Below, piece after piece: positions 7,016-13,621 of a DNA stretch of 16,547 nt. The position numbers and the translations under genes were made by a program. The stretch covers positions 1-16,547 of the forward strand of contig JAJYSW010000050.1 in assembly GCA_021793335.1 (NCBI GenBank). The letters are read 5' to 3'. A model generated the notes under the pieces. The model worked only from the letters and a program-made list of their open reading frames with translations. It was not told the DNA's origin and searched no databases. Each line of letters opens with the position of its first letter. Position 1 is the stretch's first letter. The DNA comes from Actinomycetes bacterium (lineage in GTDB: Bacteria > Actinomycetota > Actinomycetes > Mycobacteriales > Micromonosporaceae).

Positions 7016-8162
7016 GTGAGCATCCAGGCGCGTCGCCGGGCTTACCGGTTCCGGTGCCACCCGGACCCGGAGCAGGCCGAGCACCTGCGCCGCACGTTTC
7101 GGGTGCGCGCGATTGGTCTGTAACAAGGCCCTCGAATACCGGCATAAGGCGTACTGCCGCCGAGGCGAGAGCATCGACTACAACCAGACCTCGGCCATGC
7201 TCACCCGTTGGAAGCAGACCGAGCGGTACGCCTTCCTCAATGAGGTCTCCAGCGTCCCGTTGCAGCAGGCCCTCCGGTACTTGCAGCAAGGCTTCTCCGC
7301 CTTCTTCGAACAACAGACCGGCTACCCGCGTTTCAAGAACAAGCGCGTCGTCACCGGCTCGGTCGTGTATACCCGGTCGGCGTTCACATGGGCCGCCGGT
7401 CGACTCACGCTCGCAAAGCAGTCCGAACCGCTCAAGACCCGCTGGTCCCGCAGGCTCCCGCACGGTGCAGTGCCATCGACAGTGACCGTCTCCCGCGATG
7501 CCGCCGGGCGCCGGTTCGTGTCCCTGCTGGTCGAAGAGGACCTCCCGACCAAGCCCCATAAGGACACGGCGGTCGGCGTGGATGCCGGACTCACCACCTT
7601 GTTCACTCGCTCCACCGGGGAGAAGATCACCGACCCCCGCCACGAGCGGCGCGACCGGGCCCGCATCCGCCGACGGCAAAAAGACCTGTCCCGCAAGGCC
7701 AAAGACTCCAAGAACCGGGCTGAAGCCCAGGTCAAGCTCGCCAGGGCGCACGCCCGCATCGCCGACCGGCGGCGCGATTTCCTGCACAAGTGCACCACCC
7801 GGCTGGTCAACGAGGACCGAGTGATCGCCGTGGAAGATCTGAACGTGCGCGGGATGCTCGCCGACCGTCGTCCGGCCCGTGCGATTGCGGACGCCTCGTG
7901 GGCCGAGTTCCGCCGCATGCTGGAGTACAAAGCCGAATGGTATGGCCGGACCCTGGTCGCAGTCGACCGGTTCCCGCCCTCGTCCAAAACCTGCTCGGCG
8001 TGCGGCACCATGAAAGACGCGATGCCGCTCGCCGAACGCGTTTTCGAGTGCGCCACGTGCGGCCACACTGAAGACCGCGATGTGAAATCGGCCAAGAACA
8101 TTCTGGCGGCCGGGCCGGCCGTTACCGCCTGCGGAGACGGTATGGGACACGAACCCTCCTAG
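7016..8162 (+). pseudogene. tnpB: IS200/IS605-family TnpB (RNA-guided nuclease family), frameshifted near the 5' end
   Basis: TnpB of the OrfB/IS1341 type, ancestor-like relative of Cas12, an RNA-guided DNA nuclease that helps keep its element in place. From the GTG at 7016 the first 28 residues read VSIQARRRAYRFRCHPDPEQ and onward to RRTF, then a stop follows (TAA, 7121). One extra T in TTT at 7097-7099 explains it: without it the reading becomes TFGCARLVCNKALEYR, the normal family N-terminus. The rest, open to 8162, keeps the RuvC triad D (VGVDAGL), E (AVEDLNVRGM) and D (DRDVKSAKNI), and a zinc finger of two CxxC pairs (CSACG and CATCG). A TTG at 7113 could in principle start a protein about 32 residues shorter. 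No tnpA is near, so it depends on a transposase elsewhere or is dead. It lies between pepA and gcvT. Confidence 0.88.
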
Positions 8163-8248
8163 GGCGAGTGCGACTGTCGATGAAACAGGAGACCCGGCCG
8201 GGCGACCAGCAGGAACCCCTCCCTCTCCAGGGAAGGGGAGCGAGTCAA
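8163..8248 (+). ncRNA. Candidate right end and guide (omega/re) RNA region of the tnpB element
   Basis: Directly after the tnpB stop, a G/C-rich stretch ends in a hairpin: CCCCTCCCT (8216-8224), loop CTCC, AGGGAAGGGG (8229-8238, one bulge), followed by GAGCGAGTCAA ending at 8248. In known TnpB systems the guide RNA spans the 3' end of tnpB and the right end, and the guide is the flanking DNA just outside. By that rule the guide would begin near 8249 (GTCCTGTCCTATCC). The boundary is inferred from hairpin layout, not from a comparison of copies. Confidence 0.5.
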
Positions 8249-8332
8249 GTCCTGTCCTATCCTGTCCTTGCAAAATGCGTGTTCAAACGGACCGATCTTA
8301 CGGGTTGGGATTCTCGCGATAAGGTCTGAGCC

Positions 8333-9424
8333 ATGTCTGAGCCTGCATCGTCACCCCCGGTATCGCCCTTGCACGACCGCCACCTCGAACAGGGGGCGAA
8401 GTTCGCTCCCTTCGCCGGTTGGCGGATGCCGTTGCACTACGCCCGTGGGGTGCTGGCCGAGCACGCCGCGGTGCGCACCTCGGTGGGGGTCTTCGACGTC
8501 TCCCATCTCGGCAAGGTGTGGGTGAGTGGCCCCGGCGCGGCCGATTTCGTCAACCGCTGCCTGACGAACGATCTGGACCGCATCGCCGTCGGCGGGGCCC
8601 AGTACACGCTGTGCTGCGACGAGTCCGGCGGCGTGGTCGACGACCTCATCGCCTACCGCCTCTCGGATGAGGAGATCCTCCTGATTCCCAATGCCGCCAA
8701 CGCCGCCGAGGTGGCGCGCCGTCTGGAGGAGGCCGCGCCCGAGGGCGTCGAGATCCGCGACGCCCACCGCTCGCTGGCGGTGCTGGCCGTGCAGGGCCCC
8801 GACTCGCCGCGGATCCTCGAATACCTGGGGCTCCCGCACGACCTCGGGTACATGACCTTCGCCGAACGTTTCGTCGACGGCGCGGCCGTCGTCGTCTGCC
8901 GATCGGGCTACACCGGCGAGACCGGTTTCGAGCTCCTGGCACCGAACGAGGCGGCGGGCGACCTGTGGGACGGGATGCTCGCGGCCGGGGCCCTCCCCTG
9001 CGGGCTCGGCGCGCGGGACACGTTGCGCCTGGAGATGGGCTATCCCCTCCACGGCCAGGACCTGAGCGTGGACGTCACGCCGGTGCAGGCGCGGTTGCGC
9101 TGGGCGGTCGGGTGGGACAAGCCCGAGTTCTGGGGCAAGGATGCTCTGGAGGCCGAGCGCGCGGCCGGGCCGAAGCGTCGTCTGTGGGGGCTGGAGGCTA
9201 CCGGGCGCGGCGTGCCGCGGGCGGGCATGAGTGTCCTGGACGGCGATCGGCGGGTCGGCGAGACCACTTCGGGGACGTTCGCGCCGTCGCTGAAGAACGG
9301 GGTGGCGCTGGCGCTGCTCGACGCCGATCAGCGGCCGGGAGCCGAGCTGGAACTGGATGTGCGAGGGAGGCGACTGCCGGTGCGAGTGGTCAAGCCGCCG
9401 TTCGTGAAGCCCACGCCGAGTTAA
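8333..9424 (+). CDS. gcvT: Glycine cleavage system T protein (aminomethyltransferase)
   Basis: Cytosolic folate enzyme that takes the aminomethyl group from the lipoylated H protein, releases ammonia and forms 5,10-methylenetetrahydrofolate. The 363-residue protein has the family start (GAKFAPFAGWRMPLHY, then VFDVSHLGK), the conserved Asp pair D103-D104 in GGVVDDLIAY that includes the catalytic Asp, the folate-domain AVQGPDS and SGYTGETGFEL motifs, the GLGARDTLRLEMGYPLHGQDL stretch, and the C-terminal barrel domain with TSGTFAPSLKNGVALA. The ATG at 8333 has only a weak AAGG 8 bases upstream. No gcvH or gcvP is near. It points away from pepA; the pair is probably an old neighbourhood now split by the tnpB element. 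No glycine riboswitch was seen before it. Confidence 0.94.
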   Translation: MSEPASSPPVSPLHDRHLEQGAKFAPFAGWRMPLHYARGVLAEHAAVRTSVGVFDVSHLGKVWVSGPGAADFVNRCLTNDLDRIAVGGAQYTLCCDESGGVVDDLIAYRLSDEEILLIPNAANAAEVARRLEEAAPEGVEIRDAHRSLAVLAVQGPDSPRILEYLGLPHDLGYMTFAERFVDGAAVVVCRSGYTGETGFELLAPNEAAGDLWDGMLAAGALPCGLGARDTLRLEMGYPLHGQDLSVDVTPVQARLRWAVGWDKPEFWGKDALEAERAAGPKRRLWGLEATGRGVPRAGMSVLDGDRRVGETTSGTFAPSLKNGVALALLDADQRPGAELELDVRGRRLPVRVVKPPFVKPTPS

Positions 9425-9465
9425 GGAGTCGCGGCTTCGCCTCGACGGTGAAACGGGTGCCGCTC

Positions 9466-9498
9466 TTGTCTGCGACGGACTTCTCCGATAGCGTTTAC
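9466..9498 (+). promoter_or_regulatory. Candidate promoter with overlapping LacI-type operator for the uronate operon
   Basis: TTGTCT (9466-9471) and TAGCGT (9489-9494) are spaced by 17 bases, like -35 and -10 boxes. GATAGCGTTTAC (9487-9498) overlaps the -10 and is a degenerate CG-centred palindrome (compare GTAAACGTTTAC), a form used by LacI-family repressors. A repressor here would block transcription of the gene starting at 9525. It is a weak match on its own; support comes from better sites downstream. Confidence 0.4.
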
Positions 9499-9524
9499 CA
9501 AAACCTCGCAGACGAAGGAGTCAC

Positions 9525-10835
9525 ATGTCAGGCACGCCGCATCGCTACGCCCTGGTCGGCGCCGGCTCACGCGCCACGATGTTCGTGAACGCCGTGATCG
9601 AACGCAGTGACAAGGCTCGGCTGGTCGCACTGGCCGACCCCAACCCCCATCGCATCGGCGTCCATGCGGCCGCCGTCGAGGCCGCCGGGCTGCCCGCCCC
9701 GGCCGCCTACGACGCCGCCGACTTCGACCGGCTCCTGAGCGAGACCGAGCCGGACACGGTCATCGTCACCTCGGTCGACGCCACACACCACGAGTACCTC
9801 CTCGCCGCTCTGGCCGCCGACCTGGACGTCATCTGCGAGAAGCCGCTGACCACCACCGCCGAGCACGCCGCTGAGATCCTCGCCGCCGAGGAGCGGTCCG
9901 CCGGGAAGGTCACCGTCACCTTCAACTACCGATACAACCCGCTCCACGAGAAGGTCGCCGAACTCCTGCGCGAGGGCGCGATCGGCGAGGTCATCTCGGT
10001 CGGTTTCGACTGGCTGCTCGACACCCGCCACGGCGCCGACTACTTCCGCCGCTGGCACCGCCTCGCCGACCGCTCCGGCGGCCTGCTCGTCCACAAATCC
10101 GGCCACCACTTCGATCTGGTCAACTGGTGGCTCGACGCCGCGCCAGTACAAGCGTTTGCAAAAGGTAAGCTCGCTTTCTACGGCGAAAACGGCAAGCGCA
10201 CCGGTCACGACCGCGGCTACGACCGCGTCGCCGGCTCCGCGAATGCCGAGGGCGACCCGTTCGCGCTGCACATGGCCGAGAACCCGCAGCTCAAGGAGCT
10301 CTACCTCGATGCCGAGGGCGAGGACGGCTACATTCGCGACCAGAACGTGTTCGCGCCCGGCGTGACGATCTACGACGACATGATGGCCCTGGTGGACTAC
10401 GACTCCGGCGTCACGCTGTCGTACCGGCTCACCGCCTACTCGCCCTGGGAGGGCTACCGGGTCCACTTCAACGGCACGAGGGGACGCCTGGAGCTGCTCG
10501 TGGTGGAGAACGACCACGTCAACCCGCACCTCAAGGGCCCCAATGGGGCCTCGATCCACGGCACGCACGAGGCGGCCGAAGAGGGTTGGTACGAGATGAC
10601 GCTCCACCCCTTCTGGACCAAGCCGACTAAAATCGATGTCGGCGAATACCAGCGCAAGGGGCACGGCGGCGGCGACCAGCGCATGCTCGCGGTCCTCTTC
10701 GACGGCGCGGCCGACCCGCACCAGCGCTCGGCGACGGCCCGCGACGGCGTCAACGCGCTGGCCGCCGGACTCGCCTCGAACGAGTCCATCGCAACCGGGC
10801 AAGCGGTTGCGGTAACCGATCTCTTCAAGCAGTAG
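9525..10835 (+). CDS. Gfo/Idh/MocA-family NAD(P)-dependent oxidoreductase (first of two)
   Basis: Sugar or sugar-acid oxidoreductase of the Gfo/Idh/MocA family; substrate unknown. The 436 residues begin with a Rossmann fold (ALVGAGSRA, 9-17; acidic turn ADPN, 37-40), then the CEKPL motif (E105-K106-P107), whose lysine is usually catalytic, and a second conserved segment KSGHHFDLVNWW (K191, H194, D197) that lines the active site. The C-terminal part is longer than the usual 330-380 residues and includes a loop at about 210-280. The ATG at 9525 follows GAAGGAG by 4 bases. It opens the operon and is followed 57 bases later by uxaC, so it probably acts on a uronate, aldonate or a related glycoside. 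A LacI-like site (10147-10160) lies inside the gene and another (10799-10810) at its end. Confidence 0.88.
   Translation: MSGTPHRYALVGAGSRATMFVNAVIERSDKARLVALADPNPHRIGVHAAAVEAAGLPAPAAYDAADFDRLLSETEPDTVIVTSVDATHHEYLLAALAADLDVICEKPLTTTAEHAAEILAAEERSAGKVTVTFNYRYNPLHEKVAELLREGAIGEVISVGFDWLLDTRHGADYFRRWHRLADRSGGLLVHKSGHHFDLVNWWLDAAPVQAFAKGKLAFYGENGKRTGHDRGYDRVAGSANAEGDPFALHMAENPQLKELYLDAEGEDGYIRDQNVFAPGVTIYDDMMALVDYDSGVTLSYRLTAYSPWEGYRVHFNGTRGRLELLVVENDHVNPHLKGPNGASIHGTHEAAEEGWYEMTLHPFWTKPTKIDVGEYQRKGHGGGDQRMLAVLFDGAADPHQRSATARDGVNALAAGLASNESIATGQAVAVTDLFKQ
10147..10160. promoter_or_regulatory. LacI-type operator-like site inside the first oxidoreductase gene
   Basis: TACAAGCGTTTGCA differs from the ideal palindrome TGCAAACGTTTGCA at two positions. 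The core CAA-N-CG-N-TTG is intact. It lies in coding DNA with locally lower GC. It could be an auxiliary operator for repressor looping, or chance. Confidence 0.35.
10799..10810. promoter_or_regulatory. LacI-type operator-like site before uxaC
   Basis: GCAAGCGGTTGC fits GCAA-N-CG-N-TTGC exactly. The enclosing 14 bases (10798-10811) recur exactly at 16344-16357, upstream of the esterase gene. It also takes part in an inverted repeat with GCAACCG (10791-10797). It lies in the last codons of the first oxidoreductase gene, 83 bases before uxaC. Confidence 0.45.
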
Positions 10836-10842
10836 GAGCACC

Positions 10843-10896
10843 GTGGCCCCACGCCTGCACCCATCCGCCGTCCAGAACCGGAGCGAACGTCCATGA
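10843..10896 (+). CDS. Possible 17-codon leader ORF coupled to uxaC
   Basis: A GTG at 10843 has a better ribosome site (AGGAG, 10834-10838, 4 bases away) than the uxaC start itself. It reads MAPRLHPSAVQNRSERP and stops at TGA 10894-10896, overlapping the uxaC ATG in an ATGA. It may be a leader that couples uxaC translation to upstream ribosomes, or a chance reading. The peptide has no known match. Confidence 0.3.
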   Translation: MAPRLHPSAVQNRSERP

Positions 10897-12329
10897 CGCT
10901 GCACCCCGACCGCCTCTTCCCCGCCGACGAGCGCACCCGCGCCATCGCCCGCGGGATTCACCGACAGACCACCGACCTGCCGCTGGTGAGCCCGCACGGC
11001 CACGTCGACCCGCGCCTGATGTCGGAGAACCGACCGTTCCCCGACCCGGCGCAGTTGTTCGTCGTCCCCGACCACTACTTGACCCGCATGCTCTACAGCC
11101 AGGGCCTCACCCCCGACCTGCTCGGCGTGCCCTCGGTGAAAGGCGAGCCCGCCGAGACCGACGGGCGCACCATCTGGCGGCGCTTCGCCGAGCACTACCA
11201 CCTGTTCCGAGGCACCCCCTCGAAACTATGGCTCGACTACACCTTCGCCGAGGTCTTCGGGATCTACAAGCAACTCGACGCCCAGACCGCCGATGAGTTC
11301 TACGACCACCTCTCGGCCCGGCTCGCCGAACCCGCCTACCGGCCCCGGGCCCTGTTCGACCGGTTCAACATCGAGGTGCTCGCCACCACCGAGTCCCCCG
11401 TCGACTCGCTCGACCCCCACGCCGAGCTCGAAGCCCTCCCGGCCGCGGGCGGCCGCAGCTGGGGCGGCAGAGGCGGCAAGGTCGTCACCACCTTCCGGCC
11501 CGATAACCTCGTCGAACCCGACTGGCCGGGCTGGGTCGAACGCGTCAAGGAACTCGGCGAGATCACCGGCCGCGACACCTCCACATTCGAGGGGTTCCTC
11601 GACGCGCTGCGCGCCCGACGTCAGGACTTCATCGCCGCCGGGGCCACCTGCTCGGACCACGGCAACCGAACCGCCGAGACCCTCGACGACCCGGCGAAGG
11701 CCGCCGAGATATTCCGCAAGGCGCTCGACGGCGAGGCCGAAGAGGCCGAGATGCGGGCCTTCCCCGCGCTCATGCTCGTCGAGTTCGCCCGCATGAGCGT
11801 CGACGACGGCCTGGTCATGCAGCTGCACCCCGGCTCGGACCGGAACCACAACAAGTGGCTCTACGAAGGCTGGGGCCGCGATGTCGGCGGCGACATCCCG
11901 GACCTGAACACGTACACGCGAGGGCTCAAGCCCCTCCTCGACGCCTTCGGCAACGACCCGCGCTTTCGCCTGGTGCTCTACACGCTCGACGAGACGGTCT
12001 TCAGCCGCGAGCTCGCACCGCTGGCCGGCGGCTATGCCTCGGTGTTCCTCGGAGCCCCGTGGTGGTTCCTGGACTCCCCCGAAGGCATGCGCCGCTTCCG
12101 GGAGGCCGTCCACGAGACCGCGGGGTTCTACAACACGGCCGGCTTCGTCGACGACACCCGCGCGTTCTGCTCCATCCCGGCCCGCCACGACCTGGCCCGC
12201 CGCGCCGACGCCGCATTCCTCGCACGCCTGGTCGCCGAGCACCGGATGACCGAGGACGAGGCGACCGAGGTCGCCGCCGACCTGGCCTATCATCTCCCTC
12301 GCAAGATCTACAGAATGGAACAGCGATGA
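10893..12329 (+). CDS. uxaC: Uronate isomerase (glucuronate/galacturonate isomerase)
   Basis: Amidohydrolase-superfamily isomerase that turns D-glucuronate into D-fructuronate and D-galacturonate into D-tagaturonate, the entry step of hexuronate breakdown. The 478-residue length is normal. The N-terminal metal-site motif is SPHGHVDP (H35, H37). Further family marks are HLFRGTPSKLWLDYTFAEVF, the LHPGSDRNHN loop, the GAPWWFLDSPEGM segment and the C-terminal FCSIPARHDLARR with DLAYHLPRK. The ATG at 10893 has CGGAG about 9 bases upstream and overlaps the stop of a possible leader ORF. Its own stop overlaps the next gene by ATGA, so the two should be translated together. Which uronate it uses cannot be told from sequence alone. 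Confidence 0.95.
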   Translation: MTLHPDRLFPADERTRAIARGIHRQTTDLPLVSPHGHVDPRLMSENRPFPDPAQLFVVPDHYLTRMLYSQGLTPDLLGVPSVKGEPAETDGRTIWRRFAEHYHLFRGTPSKLWLDYTFAEVFGIYKQLDAQTADEFYDHLSARLAEPAYRPRALFDRFNIEVLATTESPVDSLDPHAELEALPAAGGRSWGGRGGKVVTTFRPDNLVEPDWPGWVERVKELGEITGRDTSTFEGFLDALRARRQDFIAAGATCSDHGNRTAETLDDPAKAAEIFRKALDGEAEEAEMRAFPALMLVEFARMSVDDGLVMQLHPGSDRNHNKWLYEGWGRDVGGDIPDLNTYTRGLKPLLDAFGNDPRFRLVLYTLDETVFSRELAPLAGGYASVFLGAPWWFLDSPEGMRRFREAVHETAGFYNTAGFVDDTRAFCSIPARHDLARRADAAFLARLVAEHRMTEDEATEVAADLAYHLPRKIYRMEQR

Positions 12330-13621
12330 CGAAGATCGAACGCCTCGAAGTCCACGACGTTCGCTTCCCGACCGCGGCGGACGCCGACGGCTCCGACTCG
12401 ATCAACCGCGCCGACTACTCGGCCACGTACGTCGAACTGTTCACCGACGGCGGACCGACCGGCACCGGGTTCACCTTCACCGGAGGCAGAGGCAACGAGA
12501 TCACCTGCGCCTCGGTCCGGGCGCTCGCGCACCTGGTGGTCGGCCGCACCCTGGAGAGCATCTTCGACGATCCCGTCGGGTTCACCCGCTCCCTCGCCCA
12601 AGAACCCCAGATCCGCTGGCTCGGACCGGAGAAGGGCGCGACCCACATGGCCGTCGGCGCCATCGTCAACGCCGTGTGGGACCTGCGCGCCAAAATCGAG
12701 GGCAAGCCCATGTGGCAACTGCTCGCCGAGATGGACTCCGCCGAACTGGCCGCCCAGATCGACTACCGCCACATCGAAGACGAGCTCACGCCCGCCGAAG
12801 CCGAGGCCATCCTCGACGCCGGGCGCGAAGGCTACGCCGATCGCCTGGCCGTACTGGAGAAGGACGGCTTCCCGTCCTATACGACCTCGGTGGGCTGGCT
12901 CGGCTACCCCGATGAGAAGGTCAAGGCCCTCACCGAGGCCGCCGTCGCCGAAGGCTGGAGCGCCGTCAAGATGAAGGTCGGCTCGCCCGACGTCGCCGAC
13001 GACGTGCGCCGCGCCGGGATCATCCGCGAGATCATCGGCCCCGACCGGCTGCTGATGATGGACGCGAACCAGATCTGGTCGGTCCCCGAGGCCATCGAGA
13101 ACATGGGCCGCCTGGCCGCCTACGACCCGTATTGGATCGAGGAGCCCACCCACCCCGACGACGTCCTCGGGCACGCCCGGATCGCGAAGGCCGTCGACCC
13201 GATCCGCGTCGCCACCGGGGAAGTGGCCGCCAACCGCGTCATCTTCAAGCAGCTGCTCCAGGCCGAGGCCATCCGGGTCTGCCAGATCGACGCCTGCCGC
13301 GTCGGCGGCATCCCCGAGGTCCTCGCCACACTGCTCATGGCGGCCAAGCACGGCGTCGAGGTCTGCCCGCACGCCGGCGGCGTCGGACTGTGCGAATACG
13401 TCCAGCACCTGGGCATGTTCGAGTACCTGCGCATCGGCAAGACCCTCGAAGGCCGCATGATCGAGTACGTCGACCACCTGCACGAGCACTACACCGACCC
13501 GGTCACCGTCGTCGACGGCCGTTACCGGCTGCCCACGCAACCGGGCTACTCGGTCACGCTCAAGGACGAATCGATCGCCGAGTACTCCTTCCCGAACGGA
13601 CCGGCGTGGTCGGTCCGATGA
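12326..13621 (+). CDS. Enolase-superfamily acid-sugar dehydratase, L-fuconate dehydratase-like
   Basis: The 431-residue protein matches the L-fuconate dehydratase (FucD/ENOSF1) subgroup of the enolase superfamily as I recall the Xanthomonas enzyme, nearly without gaps and offset by two residues in the core: RWLGPEKGATHMAVGAI, YTTSVGWLGY, the KxK pair (K215, K217), metal ligands D246 (MDANQIW), E272 (WIEEPTHPDD) and E299 (ATGEVAANR), and the Asp-His dyad D322 (QIDACRVGG) and H349 (CPHAGGVGLCE). These enzymes remove water from six-carbon acid sugars to give 2-keto-3-deoxy acids. Xanthomonas FucD also accepts other acid sugars, as I recall D-altronate and L-galactonate. Placed between uxaC and a ketouronate reductase-like gene, altronate or mannonate dehydration is more likely than L-fuconate. 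It starts in the uxaC stop (ATGA) and ends overlapping the next start. Confidence 0.9.
   Translation: MTKIERLEVHDVRFPTAADADGSDSINRADYSATYVELFTDGGPTGTGFTFTGGRGNEITCASVRALAHLVVGRTLESIFDDPVGFTRSLAQEPQIRWLGPEKGATHMAVGAIVNAVWDLRAKIEGKPMWQLLAEMDSAELAAQIDYRHIEDELTPAEAEAILDAGREGYADRLAVLEKDGFPSYTTSVGWLGYPDEKVKALTEAAVAEGWSAVKMKVGSPDVADDVRRAGIIREIIGPDRLLMMDANQIWSVPEAIENMGRLAAYDPYWIEEPTHPDDVLGHARIAKAVDPIRVATGEVAANRVIFKQLLQAEAIRVCQIDACRVGGIPEVLATLLMAAKHGVEVCPHAGGVGLCEYVQHLGMFEYLRIGKTLEGRMIEYVDHLHEHYTDPVTVVDGRYRLPTQPGYSVTLKDESIAEYSFPNGPAWSVR

Noticed and set aside
6867..8273. 468-codon minus-strand frame across the tnpB element
   Set aside because: Runs opposite tnpB and into the pepA leader; composition is that of an antisense reading and no domain is recognisable.
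8249..8332. Glycine riboswitch upstream of gcvT
   Set aside because: The leader between the tnpB right end and gcvT is only about 84 bases and shows no paired glycine-aptamer architecture.
9567..11201. 544-codon minus-strand frame opposite the first oxidoreductase and uxaC
   Set aside because: Spans two real coding genes on the other strand; Val/Gly/Glu/Leu-rich with no motif.
11855..12325. Upstream in-frame extension of the dehydratase gene into uxaC
   Set aside because: The extension lies wholly inside uxaC and is Arg/Pro-rich; the family N-terminus begins at ATG 12326.
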